A stretch of DNA of 64,000 nt. Source: Candidatus Persebacteraceae bacterium Df01 (GTDB lineage Bacteria > Pseudomonadota > Gammaproteobacteria > Tethybacterales > Persebacteraceae). The position numbers and the translations under genes were made by a program. The DNA is taken from contig JANQAO010000001.1 of assembly GCA_030386295.1 (NCBI GenBank), positions 509,546 through 573,545 of the forward strand, read 5' to 3'. Below the pieces are notes generated by a model. That model worked only from the letters and a program-made list of their open reading frames with translations. It had not been told where the DNA came from and did not search any database. Positions 1 through 8,641 of the stretch are shown in pieces. Each line of letters starts with the position of its first letter. Position 1 is the first letter of the stretch.

Positions 1-710
1 ATTTTGCTCGTTTTCGTGCTATTGCTGACTCCGTTGGCGCGTTGTTATTAGCCGATATTGCTCACTATGCGGGGTTAGTCGCCGCTGGCTTGTACCCTAA
101 TCCTGTGCCGCATGCTCACTTTGTTACCACTACCACGCACAAGACGCTGCGTTCGGGGCGGGGTGGTATGGTAATGTGGAGTGATGACGCTTATACTAAA
201 AAAATTAACGGCGCGCTTTTTCCGGGATTGCAAGGTGGACCACTTATGCATGTTATTGCTAGCAAAGCAGTGGGCTTTAAAGAAGCGATGGAACCATCAT
301 TCCGAGAATATCAAAAACAAACAATAAGTAACGCTCGTGCTATCGCAAAAACTTTAATGGACGGTGGTTTGCGCGTGGTCTTTGGTGGTACCGACTCACA
401 CATCGTTCTGGTGGATTTGCGTGGACTTAATGTCACCGGCACGGTCGCTGCTGACGTCTTGGATGTTGCTCACATCACGCTCAATAAAAATTCGGTTCCC
501 AATGACCCACAGCCGCCGATGGTGACTAGCGGTGTCCGTATCGGTTCTCCAGCAGCGACGACACGTGGTTTTGGAGAAAAAGAGTTTCGGCAAACTGGTG
601 AATTTATTTTGCGAGTATTGCGCGCACCAGATGATAAAACTAATCTGAAGACGGTGGCCGATGAGGTGTGTGCATTGTGTGCGAAATTCCCTATTTATCA
701 GCGAGACTAA
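1..710 (+). CDS. glyA: Serine hydroxymethyltransferase, C-terminal part (5' end outside window)
   Basis: PLP enzyme interconverting serine and glycine and loading tetrahydrofolate with a one-carbon unit in the cytoplasm. The frame is open from base 3 with no start, so the N-terminal half lies upstream. The PLP-lysine motif TTTTHKTLR is present, with the Lys codon at 141-143. It is followed by the glycine-rich RGGMVM stretch and the family-typical C-terminus ending in CALCAKFPIYQRD. The gene stops 10 nt before nrdR, a glyA-nrdR neighbourhood common in proteobacteria. Nothing unusual is seen in the visible part. Confidence 0.97.
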   Translation, partial: FARFRAIADSVGALLLADIAHYAGLVAAGLYPNPVPHAHFVTTTTHKTLRSGRGGMVMWSDDAYTKKINGALFPGLQGGPLMHVIASKAVGFKEAMEPSFREYQKQTISNARAIAKTLMDGGLRVVFGGTDSHIVLVDLRGLNVTGTVAADVLDVAHITLNKNSVPNDPQPPMVTSGVRIGSPAATTRGFGEKEFRQTGEFILRVLRAPDDKTNLKTVADEVCALCAKFPIYQRD

Positions 711-720
711 CTAAGTCGGT

Positions 721-1185
721 GTGAAATGCCCGCGCTGTCAAGGTCTAAATACCAACGTTGTAGATTCGCGGCAACGGCAGGCAGAGCGAGTGCGGCGGCG
801 CGAATGTAGCGCATGCAAATATCGTTTTTCCACCACTGAAGTTGTTGGATTACGAACGGCGGACTTGCCTTTGCTTCAGCCAATGGTAGAAAAAAAAGAT
901 GGCACTCTAGAGGTTTTTAACAAAAAAAAATTACACAACAGCATTGCTATGGCAGTGCGCAAACCAAAACGCGACGATTTACCTATAGACAATTTTATCC
1001 AGCAAATAGAAGCTAGTATTGGTGAAAATGTTTCCTCTACTGAATTAGGGACACAAGTGTTGGAGTGGTTGTGTGAACATGACGATATGGGATATTTGCG
1101 CTATGCTTCCGTGCATGAAGAATTAAATTCACCCGCCGATTTTATTGCGCTTATCAAACGGTTGGGTGAGGCAAGCGGTGAGTGA
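721..1185 (+). CDS. nrdR: Transcriptional repressor NrdR
   Basis: Zinc-finger and ATP-cone repressor of ribonucleotide reductase genes. The 154-residue length is normal for the family. An N-terminal zinc ribbon uses Cys3, Cys6, Cys29 and Cys32 (CPRC and CSAC pairs), with the VVDSR motif between them. The ATP-cone domain fills roughly residues 49-139 and starts at the VEKKDG stretch. The start is GTG at 721, placing MKCPRC at the N-terminus as in other family members. It lies 10 nt after glyA and its 3' end overlaps ribD. No nrdA/nrdB target gene or NrdR box is visible in this window. Confidence 0.96.
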   Translation: MKCPRCQGLNTNVVDSRQRQAERVRRRECSACKYRFSTTEVVGLRTADLPLLQPMVEKKDGTLEVFNKKKLHNSIAMAVRKPKRDDLPIDNFIQQIEASIGENVSSTELGTQVLEWLCEHDDMGYLRYASVHEELNSPADFIALIKRLGEASGE

Positions 1186-2329
1186 AGCGGTAAGCGCGGT
1201 TGACCGTCGTTGGCTGGTTCGCGCGTTGACGTTGGCTGAAAACGGATTGTTCACTGCTACACCTAATCCGCGCGTGGGGTGCGTCATTTGTCGTAGTGGA
1301 CGTGTTATTGGTGAAGGTTGGCATCGCGCTGCCGGCGAAGCGCACGCTGAAATAATAGCAATGCGGCAATGCGATAATAATTTACGCGACGCCGATGTGT
1401 ATGTAAATCTTGAACCCTGTGCGCATGAAGGGCGTACTCCACCGTGTGCACCATTACTAGCCGCAGCACGGCCAGCACGAGTCGTCATTGCCACGCTTGA
1501 TCCCAATCCGACAGTGTCGGGCAAGGGGGTGGCACTGTTGCGTGATGCTGGTATTGACGTTGTAGTGGTGCCGCCAAGTGATATTATTTTTCAACAAGCG
1601 TTGGCACTCAATATTGGTTTTGTTTCCCGTATGGTGAGAAAGCGGCCTTGGTTACAACTCAAAATTGCCGCCACGTTGGACGGCAAAACGGCACTATCGT
1701 CCGGTCTTAGCCGCTGGATTAGCGGTGAGCGTGCGCGTATTGATGCGCATTATTTGCGGGCGCGCTCCTGTGCCATACTAACCGGTATTGGCACGGCACA
1801 AGCGGATGACCCACAATTGACCGTGCGCCATGTGCACACCCCGCGTCAGCCGCAGCGAATATTGGTGGATCGGCATTTGCAAGCTACTTCGACATTGCGC
1901 TTATTTGCAGGTGGTGCTATCGTTGCCAGTGCACAATCGGTGCCGGATTTTTTTGCCGATGGAGTGGAAGTGCTGTCGCTGCCGGATAGCAGTGGGCGGG
2001 TGGATTTGCTGCAATTAATGTGTGAACTGAGTGCGCGGGGAATTAACGAAGTGTTGGTAGAGGCAGGACGGCGTTTGTCTGGTGCATTGCTGGCTGCTGG
2101 GTTGGTGGACGAAATTGTTTTGTACCAAGCGCCGCGTGTTTTTGGCGACAGTGCTTTTTCTATGTTTGACGCGCCTGCACCATCAACGCCGGCAGAAGCG
2201 CCTACTTTTGCATTGCGTCAGATTGAGCCATTGGGAGATGGAGATATTAAGATTATTTATGATTCGCTGACGGCACAACAACAATTAACGGCTGGAATTA
2301 TTGATGCGGCCACTGCAAAAAACGCTTGA
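1178..2329 (+). CDS. ribD: Bifunctional riboflavin biosynthesis deaminase/reductase RibD
   Basis: Catalyses deamination of the pyrimidine intermediate from GTP and then NADPH-dependent reduction of its ribosyl side chain. The N-terminal deaminase domain carries the zinc motifs HAEIIA and PCAHEGRTPPC. The C-terminal reductase domain begins near RPWLQLKIAATLDGK and continues to the conserved EAGRRLSGALL. GTG at 1178 is preferred: it overlaps the nrdR stop by 8 nt, has GAGG upstream, and gives 383 residues. The frame is open back to 1145, so TTG 1145 or GTG 1166 are possible. No other rib genes are nearby. The 3' end overlaps alr by 26 nt. Confidence 0.94.
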   Translation: MSEAVSAVDRRWLVRALTLAENGLFTATPNPRVGCVICRSGRVIGEGWHRAAGEAHAEIIAMRQCDNNLRDADVYVNLEPCAHEGRTPPCAPLLAAARPARVVIATLDPNPTVSGKGVALLRDAGIDVVVVPPSDIIFQQALALNIGFVSRMVRKRPWLQLKIAATLDGKTALSSGLSRWISGERARIDAHYLRARSCAILTGIGTAQADDPQLTVRHVHTPRQPQRILVDRHLQATSTLRLFAGGAIVASAQSVPDFFADGVEVLSLPDSSGRVDLLQLMCELSARGINEVLVEAGRRLSGALLAAGLVDEIVLYQAPRVFGDSAFSMFDAPAPSTPAEAPTFALRQIEPLGDGDIKIIYDSLTAQQQLTAGIIDAATAKNA

Positions 2330-3347
2330 TAGCGCTGCGCTGCGCCACAATTGGCACACTATTCGTGCTCGCGCTACGGCGAAAAATATTTTCGCCGTAG
2401 TTAAATCTCGTGCTTACGGGCACGGATTGCCTTTTGTTGCTGAAACACTGCGTGGGTTAGCGGACGGTTTTGCTGTAGTGGAAATGGCGGATGCACGAGC
2501 TTTGCGCGCGCTTTGTATTGACAAGCCGATTTTATTGATGAGCGGTCCCTTTAGTACTGAAGAGGTTGCCGAGTTGGCTTCACTTCGGTTATGGACGGCG
2601 GTATGCAATGTGCAGCAAATGCAGTGGGTTTCCGCATTGCCAGCGAGTGCTGATATTAACGTATTTGTGAAGGTAGATATCGGAATGAACCGACTTGGTA
2701 TTGCAGTTGACGAAGCAAAAATGGTGTTGGACGCCATCACGTGTGCGCCGGCAGTAAAACACACGGCATTAATGGCGCACTTTGCCAATGCAGATGAGCC
2801 AGCCGGCTTGCAGGTGCCGTTAGATCGGCTACAAGAATTGCGGCAACAAGTGACAATGTTGTCGTTGGGTAACTCCGCTGCTACGTTGTTGCATGGAGAT
2901 ATTGGTGATGATTGGGCACGAGTAGGGATTGCATTATATGGTTCTTCGCCGGCACCGACGTGGTGCCACCGCGACAGCTTGGGATTGCGTTCTGTTATGA
3001 CGCTCAAAACTAAATTAATTTCTATACGTCTTGTTTGCGTTGGGGATTCTGTTGGTTATGGCAGAACTTGGTGTGCCGCTCAAGATACGCGGGTGGGTGT
3101 TGCCGCCTGTGGTTACGGTGACGGTTATCCACGCGCCCAAGGTTTGCAAGTGGCGGTGAACGGACAGTTGGTGCCGGTGCTGGGGCGTGTGTCCATGGAA
3201 TTAATCATTATTGATTTAACAAATTTGCCTGATGCAGCAGTGGGAGATGAAGTGGTGTGCTGGGGAAAAACGCCAAGTATTGATGAAGTGGCTACCGCTG
3301 CCGGCCGCGTTTCTTATGAATTATTTACTGCTGCCGGACGTGGGTGA
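2304..3347 (+). CDS. alr: Alanine racemase
   Basis: PLP enzyme making D-alanine for peptidoglycan, feeding the ddl and murF genes found further along. The PLP lysine is Lys34 in AVVKSRAYGHG, and the catalytic tyrosine is Tyr252 in VGYGRTW. The substrate-side GDGYPR and the late GRVSMELIIID motifs are also present. ATG at 2304 is chosen over the adjacent TTG at 2301. At 347 residues it is slightly short: it ends at YELFTAAGRG where relatives usually carry a few more residues (R-x-PR-x-Y). The last 27 nt overlap the convergent glycosyltransferase gene, which may have fixed this shortened end. It starts 26 nt inside ribD, so coupled expression is likely. Confidence 0.93.
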   Translation: MRPLQKTLDSAALRHNWHTIRARATAKNIFAVVKSRAYGHGLPFVAETLRGLADGFAVVEMADARALRALCIDKPILLMSGPFSTEEVAELASLRLWTAVCNVQQMQWVSALPASADINVFVKVDIGMNRLGIAVDEAKMVLDAITCAPAVKHTALMAHFANADEPAGLQVPLDRLQELRQQVTMLSLGNSAATLLHGDIGDDWARVGIALYGSSPAPTWCHRDSLGLRSVMTLKTKLISIRLVCVGDSVGYGRTWCAAQDTRVGVAACGYGDGYPRAQGLQVAVNGQLVPVLGRVSMELIIIDLTNLPDAAVGDEVVCWGKTPSIDEVATAAGRVSYELFTAAGRG

Positions 3348-5072
3348 TTTTTTAGTCAATTCTGACGGAGAATCTAGCGTTGGCTCAGCATGATAAATGT
3401 ACACCCCATAATTTGGATCATATGTTTTTGGTATTTCATAAATGTGTGCCGTTGGTTCTGGTCGTTGAGGGTGAAGTCCGTTTTCATAAATGGGAAATGC
3501 GATGCGAAGTAGGTACTGTTTCCCCGTTGATTTATTTATACTATTCAGATCATCCGTTGTTATTGGGTACCCGTAGCCGATAATCCAATTTGGACTATGG
3601 CCTTTGAACAAATACGGATATTGCTTGAAGCGATTATGTAGATGTGAATTTTCATCTAGCAAACAGCATATTAGCAATTTGTCACCTAGATGATAGCGCA
3701 AAGGATTGGCGTAATGATGGGGAAGAGTTAGCACACTGTCATTTTGTTTTGCGTGTTGTGCGAGATAATCTACGGAAATGGAAACACCAGTGGTGCGATT
3801 GGACTGGTGGATTTCTCTGACCAGCAACGGTAATGTGAGTAGTGGTTTGTTGCCGTATTCAATGTGGTTTATAAATGGCACACTCAAAACGTTTGAAAGC
3901 AGCATGACGGCAAACAACAGCCATCCCCATAAAGGGGTTGTTTTTTTCATTAACCAGTCAGCAGCGGCGGAACATACTATCGCCGTAAAAGGAACAATGG
4001 GGACCAGATAACGTGCGCTGACTCCCCTCCAGTGGTAATAAGTGTGAGATGAGGTAGCTATACCGACAATAATGACATATATTAGTGTGATGCAGGCGTA
4101 GCGCATAATCGGTTCATTTCCAGCGGTGGAAAAAGGAACTGTCGGGTTTTTTGTAGTTGGAGAGGGTGTATTTCGGATTTTTCGCAAATAGTTGATAACG
4201 AACCAAAAAAGCCATATAAAAATTGGCCAAGGCAATACGGCATTTCGATTTAGTCCAAAAATATGGGCAATAGCAGCGGTTAGTGCATTAGTCATTCGCA
4301 GCAAAGGGTCGGTGCCGCTAAATTCAGTGAATCCCGTCAAGAAAGCAAGGGCAGGTGCTGCCGTAGCTATCCAGACAATGCTAGCAACTGCAAAGCAAAT
4401 ATAGTCATGCAGATTTAAGGAGCGGGCATAAAAAGAAAAATGCATGACTGCAAGGCTGATAAGAAAAGCGGCACAAGTGAGATAGTTGGCGTGAAAGGAA
4501 AGGATGGCAACAACAGTAATGGCGACAATAATCCACGTCTGACGGCGTTCTAAATAGCAAAGATAAAGCCAAAAGAGCAGCACATTGAAAAAAAGCGATT
4601 CTGCATAATATTGCAGTTGCCGTACATGCAGAAGGATAAGTGGTGAAAAACAAGTAAGCGCAAATGCCATAAGTACCAAACGTGGGCGGGTAGAAAATTC
4701 ACGGCACAAAATTCGCCATACTATGAACATAGAGGTAATACCAAATAACGCGCTTATTAATCGTCCCGATGCTGGACTGTCACCGAGCAGCCAAAAAACT
4801 AAAGCTTTAGTGTAATAAACCAACTGTGGATAAATTTGTCGTAAATCAGATGTAATATTTTTACCATTGGCATCGGCGAACAAATTTCTCCCGTCCCACA
4901 CGGTTGGTAATCCGGTTTCTAGCAGATTGCGGGCAATAAATGCTTGTACTGCCTCATCGTCCCACAGTGGTAGCGCGTTCAAATTTAGCAGAGATAAATA
5001 GCTAAAAATGATTAACATCAGTAAAGCAATAGCGCCAGCGCGGTCTACTTTTAACAGTGACGGCAAGTTCAT
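3321..5072 (-). CDS. Family-39/83-like membrane glycosyltransferase
   Basis: Predicted multi-spanning inner-membrane glycosyltransferase of the PMT/ArnT type, which moves sugars from lipid-phosphate carriers to a periplasmic acceptor. The 583 residues start with a basic tail and a transmembrane segment (about residues 13-32). The acidic loop LWDDEA (Asp38, Asp39, Glu40) follows, as expected for this superfamily. There are then about ten further hydrophobic segments to about residue 390 and a soluble C-terminal domain. Substrate and acceptor cannot be read from the sequence. On the minus strand a TATAAT lies only 6 nt upstream of the ATG. The stop overlaps alr convergently by 27 nt. No polysaccharide cluster surrounds it. 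Confidence 0.75.
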   Translation of the reverse strand: MNLPSLLKVDRAGAIALLMLIIFSYLSLLNLNALPLWDDEAVQAFIARNLLETGLPTVWDGRNLFADANGKNITSDLRQIYPQLVYYTKALVFWLLGDSPASGRLISALFGITSMFIVWRILCREFSTRPRLVLMAFALTCFSPLILLHVRQLQYYAESLFFNVLLFWLYLCYLERRQTWIIVAITVVAILSFHANYLTCAAFLISLAVMHFSFYARSLNLHDYICFAVASIVWIATAAPALAFLTGFTEFSGTDPLLRMTNALTAAIAHIFGLNRNAVLPWPIFIWLFWFVINYLRKIRNTPSPTTKNPTVPFSTAGNEPIMRYACITLIYVIIVGIATSSHTYYHWRGVSARYLVPIVPFTAIVCSAAADWLMKKTTPLWGWLLFAVMLLSNVLSVPFINHIEYGNKPLLTLPLLVREIHQSNRTTGVSISVDYLAQHAKQNDSVLTLPHHYANPLRYHLGDKLLICCLLDENSHLHNRFKQYPYLFKGHSPNWIIGYGYPITTDDLNSINKSTGKQYLLRIAFPIYENGLHPQRPEPTAHIYEIPKTYDPNYGVYIYHAEPTLDSPSELTKKSPTSGSSK

Positions 5073-5157
5073 TAACGCATTATAAAATACTTGATAATGC
5101 GTAGAAGTTAGCGGGTGCGGTATGCTTTAATGTAAAGGCGTTCGCGATTAAACTTAC

Positions 5158-5718
5158 ATGATTATTTATTTGCACGGATTAAACAGCTCACCGCTCTCCA
5201 GTAAAGCGATTTTATTGGCTGAATATTGTGCAGCACATGGTATAGATTGTGCCGTGCCACAGCTGCGTCACAGACCCAGTCAGGCGGTAGCACAAATTAA
5301 AAGCATATTGCAAGACGGCGGCAATCACACGTTGGTAGGTAGCTCTATGGGTGGCTATTATGCCACTTGGTTTTGTGAGCGGTATGACACGGTACGCGCC
5401 GTGCTTGTTAATCCCGCTGTGCGATTGGCTGATAAGCTTAGTGACTATGTGGGTAAAGAGCAAAAACTGTATCATAGCGATGAAAGTTATCAATTTACCA
5501 ATGTTCACGTGCAGGAGCTGCGAGAATTGGAAGTAATGCGCGCAGCGCAATTAGAAAAATATATTCTTATGGTGCAAACTGGCGATGAAGTACTGGACCA
5601 TCGTGAAGCGGTGACATACTATGCTGGTGTCCAACAGATTGTGGAAGATGGTGGCAATCATTCTTTTGTCGGCTTTGAACGTCATTTGCCAACGATTGTC
5701 GCGCACGCACAGAAATAA
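5158..5718 (+). CDS. yqiA: YqiA/YcfP-family alpha/beta-hydrolase (esterase)
   Basis: Small cytoplasmic esterase of the UPF0227 group; the physiological substrate is unknown. The 186 residues match the family length. MIIYLHGLNSSP forms the first strand and oxyanion region. The nucleophile elbow is GSSMGG (Ser63). An Asp near 143 in TGDEVLD and His168 in GGNHSFVG complete a Ser-Asp-His triad. ATG at 5158 directly gives the conserved MIIYLHG start. The gene diverges from the glycosyltransferase gene and converges with maf, leaving only 26 nt between their stops. Confidence 0.88.
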   Translation: MIIYLHGLNSSPLSSKAILLAEYCAAHGIDCAVPQLRHRPSQAVAQIKSILQDGGNHTLVGSSMGGYYATWFCERYDTVRAVLVNPAVRLADKLSDYVGKEQKLYHSDESYQFTNVHVQELRELEVMRAAQLEKYILMVQTGDEVLDHREAVTYYAGVQQIVEDGGNHSFVGFERHLPTIVAHAQK

Positions 5719-5744
5719 TTTTATGTTGTGCGGGAGGTAACTGC

Positions 5745-6323
5745 TCAGGGAATGGCGATGCCGGCATTGCGCAACATAGCTGCCACATGCATGAGCGGTA
5801 GCCCGATAATAGCGGTAGGGTCGCCGCCTTCCATCGTTTCCAGTAAGCTGACTCCCAATCCCTCAATTTGCGCACCGCCAGCACAATTGAGTGCTGGTTC
5901 TTTTTGCACATAGCGCTCAATTTCATCATTACTCATATGCCGAAAACGGGCTCGATGGCTTATCAACCGTTGTTGTATTAGATTGCGTGGTGCATTAAAA
6001 ACAGCGACTGCAGTAAAAAAATGTAGTTCACGGCCGCTCATATATTGCAACTGGCGCACCGCGTTGGCGGTGGTACCAGGTTTGTCAAAAATAGTGCCAC
6101 CGCTGGAGATGGTCTGATCTCCACCAATAATTAGGGCGTGCGGATGAGTGTCGGCGGCGGCACGAGCTTTTTCTTCGGCCAGTCTTAGGGCACGCGCATC
6201 GGGTGGCTCGGCAATATTCGGTGTTTCATCAACATTTGGCGAGACACAGTCAAATGGCACCTGCAATCGTGTTAATAATTGCCGGCGGTAAGGGGAAGTT
6301 GAAGCGAGCACAATGTGTTGCAT
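5745..6323 (-). CDS. Maf-family nucleotide pyrophosphatase
   Basis: Maf/HAM1-like enzyme that hydrolyses non-canonical or modified nucleoside triphosphates to monophosphates. The YceF-type subgroup prefers m7GTP, and the sequence looks closest to that type. Visible motifs are LASTSPYRRQLL at the N-terminus, the DETPN loop, the catalytic GGDQTI, and a C-terminal GGAQIEGLG...GDPTAIIGLPL segment. ATG at 6323 gives MQHIVLASTSP, the family-standard start, and 192 residues. The frame is open 66 nt further upstream but that extension has no family character. It converges with yqiA. Confidence 0.9.
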   Translation of the reverse strand: MQHIVLASTSPYRRQLLTRLQVPFDCVSPNVDETPNIAEPPDARALRLAEEKARAAADTHPHALIIGGDQTISSGGTIFDKPGTTANAVRQLQYMSGRELHFFTAVAVFNAPRNLIQQRLISHRARFRHMSNDEIERYVQKEPALNCAGGAQIEGLGVSLLETMEGGDPTAIIGLPLMHVAAMLRNAGIAIP

Positions 6324-6504
6324 AGATGAATTATATGAGTGCGCGCAAATAGAGGCAATTTTTTGGCGCTGTATTTTTGACAAAGTCAAACTGCTGAAGA
6401 AATTTAAATAAAGTTATTGTTAAAATTTATGGTGATGTTAACTTTTGCACTCAATATGCTTTTCTCGTTGTTGCATTATGTAGGTTTTTCCCGTTAGGTG
6501 ATTA

Positions 6505-6993
6505 TTAATTCTTAGCCATTTCAAACCGTCCCGCCGCGTAATTTTTTACTGCTGCCGTCGCCGGCAACAGACGGCCGTTCATCGCAATATAAACGCCAGC
6601 GGGCAGGGTTTGCACTGCCGCTAAGGCAAAACCTAAATTAAAATCGGCATCACTGTTTTTGCACGCAGCAGGTAAAAAAGCACCGACAAAAACCACCGTT
6701 TTTTCTTTAATGGATGAAGCAACGGCGCAAGCGGTCTGTGCCATGGTATCAGTGCCGTGGGTTACTATCACTTGCGTTGCCGAACAACTATGAACAGCGG
6801 CCACTACGGAGGCGCGATCAGCGTCGTCCATGTCTTTGCTGTCTTTGCGTATTAACGAGGTGATGGTCGGTGCGACAACGCCGGCACGGACAAAAGCTTC
6901 CACCGCTGCTGGTTCGCCAATGCCGTGAAAGCCAGCATCGTTGGTGTAAACGGTGTCAATGGTGCCGCCGCAACAAATTAAAGCCAATGTCAT
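6505..6993 (-). CDS. Short asparaginase-domain protein
   Basis: Resembles only the N-terminal domain of type I/II L-asparaginases. The 162 residues contain both threonine motifs: CGGTIDT (Thr11) and HGTDTM, followed by a VVFVGAFLPA strand. Full asparaginases are about 330 residues with a second domain that completes the active site. Here the protein ends at GRFEMAKN. Single-domain relatives are known as asparaginase-domain proteins, so this may be a real short family rather than a fragment; activity on asparagine is unproven. ATG at 6993 is used because the frame further upstream enters tRNA-Met. It is transcribed in the same direction as, and 18 nt downstream of, that tRNA. Confidence 0.75.
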   Translation of the reverse strand: MTLALICCGGTIDTVYTNDAGFHGIGEPAAVEAFVRAGVVAPTITSLIRKDSKDMDDADRASVVAAVHSCSATQVIVTHGTDTMAQTACAVASSIKEKTVVFVGAFLPAACKNSDADFNLGFALAAVQTLPAGVYIAMNGRLLPATAAVKNYAAGRFEMAKN

Positions 6994-7011
6994 ATTATTC
7001 CTCGAAAGCGG

Positions 7012-7085
7012 TAGCGGAGGAGGGACTCGAACCCCCGACACGCGGATTATGATTCCGCTGCTCTAACCTGCTGAGCTACTCCGCC
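7012..7085 (-). tRNA. tRNA-Met (CAT), elongator type
   Basis: A complete cloverleaf can be folded on the minus strand. The seven-base acceptor GGCGGAG pairs with CTCCGCT (one G-U at the end). The D arm has GCTC/GAGC. The anticodon stem GCGGA/TCCGC holds the loop ATCATAA with anticodon CAT, and the T arm has the TTCGAGT loop. The discriminator is A. The next bases read CCG, so CCA is not fully encoded and needs the CCA-adding enzyme. Body and stem sequence resemble betaproteobacterial elongator tRNA-Met rather than initiator or tRNA-Ile2. Confidence 0.92.
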
Positions 7086-7097
7086 AATAAACAGCCG

Positions 7098-8591
7098 CTA
7101 TTTTAACCGAATCGTCATGTTGGCGGCAGTTTTTTTGTTACTATCCAGCCATCGCGTAGTGACCGTTTTGGTTTCGGTGTAAAACATTACGCCCTGTTTG
7201 CCATATGTGCGTAAGTCGCCGTAAAACGAATCTTTCCAACCGGTAAAGGAAAAAAACGGCAGCGCAACTGGAATTGGTACATTAATGCCAACTTGTCCGG
7301 CTTCTATTTCATGTTGAAACCGCCGTGCCGCAGCGCCCGATGAAGTGAAAATCGCCGCGCCATTACCGCGAGGATCGGCGTTGATCAGTTCAATTGCTGC
7401 TTCTAACGAAGGAGCTTCTAGTGTCACCAGTACTGGACCAAATATCTCTTCTTTATAAATGGACATGTCGGGCGTGACTTTGGCGAACAGTGTCGGCCCA
7501 AGCCAGTTCCCCTTTTCATATCCTGTCACTTTGCATTTTGAACCATCCAAAAGACATTGTGCGCCGGATTTTTTTCCTTCGGCAATTAGATAGCGGATGC
7601 GTTCTAAAGAAATTTTATTAATGATTGGACCAAAATCGGCTTTGGGGTTTTTCCATGGGCCGGGTTGAGCGTTTTTCATTGCGCGGGTGATGTCGGGTAG
7701 CCATTGTCGGGTTTTACCGACCAGTACGGCAGCGCTGATGGCCATGCAGCGTTGTCCTGCAGCGCCGCAAGAAGCACCGACCAGTGCGTTAATTGTTTGA
7801 TTTTTGTCAGCGTCGGGCATAACTATCATATGATTTTTTGCGCCGGCTAGTGCATTGACTCGTTTGTGATGACGGCAGCCGGTTTCGTACACATGGCGAC
7901 CTACCGCTACTGAACCTACAAAAGACAAAGCGCGAATATCGGGGTGTGTGAGCAAGGCGTCCACTTGTTCTTTACCACCATGCACCACTTGCAGTAAGCC
8001 TTTGGGTGCGCCAGCTTGCATGAATAATTCGGCTAGTCGTATCGCCGCCAGCGGCACTTGCTCAGACGGCTTTAATATAAATGCATTGCCGCAGGCTGTT
8101 GCTAGCGGAAACATCCACAGCGGTATCATGACCGGAAAATTAAACGGGCAGATACCGGCACACACCCCCAGCGGTTGGCGAATGCTATAAGTGTCTACCC
8201 CCTTAGCAACATTTTCCGCCGTTTCCCCCATCATTAATGTTGGTAACGAACAGGCAAACTCCACTACTTCAATGCCTCGAAAAACATCACCTTTGGCGTC
8301 TTCCAACGTTTTGCCATTATCTTCGGCGACGATTTTTGCTAGCGGCAGTAGATTATTTTTGAGTAAGCGTTGGTATTCCAACATTAAGCGCATGCGTGTT
8401 GGCAATGATTCTTCACGCCATGCTCGCTGAGCTTCTTGTGCGCCGCGTACTGCGGCATTAATTTCCGCCGGTGTGGTCAACGGTACTTCTGCCAGTATTT
8501 TTTGGTTAGTCGGATTAATGACCGGTAGGGTTTGTTTGGAGCGACTTTTTATAAATCGCCCATTGATTAACAAAGGTACATGTGCTGCCAT
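7098..8591 (-). CDS. mmsA: Methylmalonate-semialdehyde dehydrogenase (CoA-acylating)
   Basis: NAD- and CoA-dependent aldehyde dehydrogenase converting methylmalonate or malonate semialdehyde to propionyl- or acetyl-CoA in valine, thymine or inositol degradation. It has 497 residues, the normal length. The catalytic cysteine is Cys282 in GAAGQRCMA. The cofactor-binding stretch runs [16 protein letters not shown], with KPSEQVPL after it. The C-terminal [17 protein letters not shown] is typical of MmsA rather than generic aldehyde dehydrogenases. No mmsB or other valine-degradation genes are adjacent. PrpE, encoded about 34 kb away, would also produce propionyl-CoA. Minus-strand GGAGAAAAA precedes the ATG at 8591. 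Confidence 0.95.
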   Translation of the reverse strand: MAAHVPLLINGRFIKSRSKQTLPVINPTNQKILAEVPLTTPAEINAAVRGAQEAQRAWREESLPTRMRLMLEYQRLLKNNLLPLAKIVAEDNGKTLEDAKGDVFRGIEVVEFACSLPTLMMGETAENVAKGVDTYSIRQPLGVCAGICPFNFPVMIPLWMFPLATACGNAFILKPSEQVPLAAIRLAELFMQAGAPKGLLQVVHGGKEQVDALLTHPDIRALSFVGSVAVGRHVYETGCRHHKRVNALAGAKNHMIVMPDADKNQTINALVGASCGAAGQRCMAISAAVLVGKTRQWLPDITRAMKNAQPGPWKNPKADFGPIINKISLERIRYLIAEGKKSGAQCLLDGSKCKVTGYEKGNWLGPTLFAKVTPDMSIYKEEIFGPVLVTLEAPSLEAAIELINADPRGNGAAIFTSSGAAARRFQHEIEAGQVGINVPIPVALPFFSFTGWKDSFYGDLRTYGKQGVMFYTETKTVTTRWLDSNKKTAANMTIRLK

Positions 8592-8641
8592 TTTTTCTCC
8601 TTTTGCAAGACTTTAATGCTAGCACACTTTGTTAGCGAATT

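Noticed and set aside
2414-3007. Long antisense open frame within alr
   Set aside because: It is low-similarity Ser/Thr/Asn-rich sequence fully inside a well-supported gene and has no recognisable domain.
7012-7085. tRNA-Ile2 (CAT with lysidine) instead of tRNA-Met
   Set aside because: The body and anticodon-stem sequence look like betaproteobacterial elongator tRNA-Met; not absolutely excluded without identity-element analysis.
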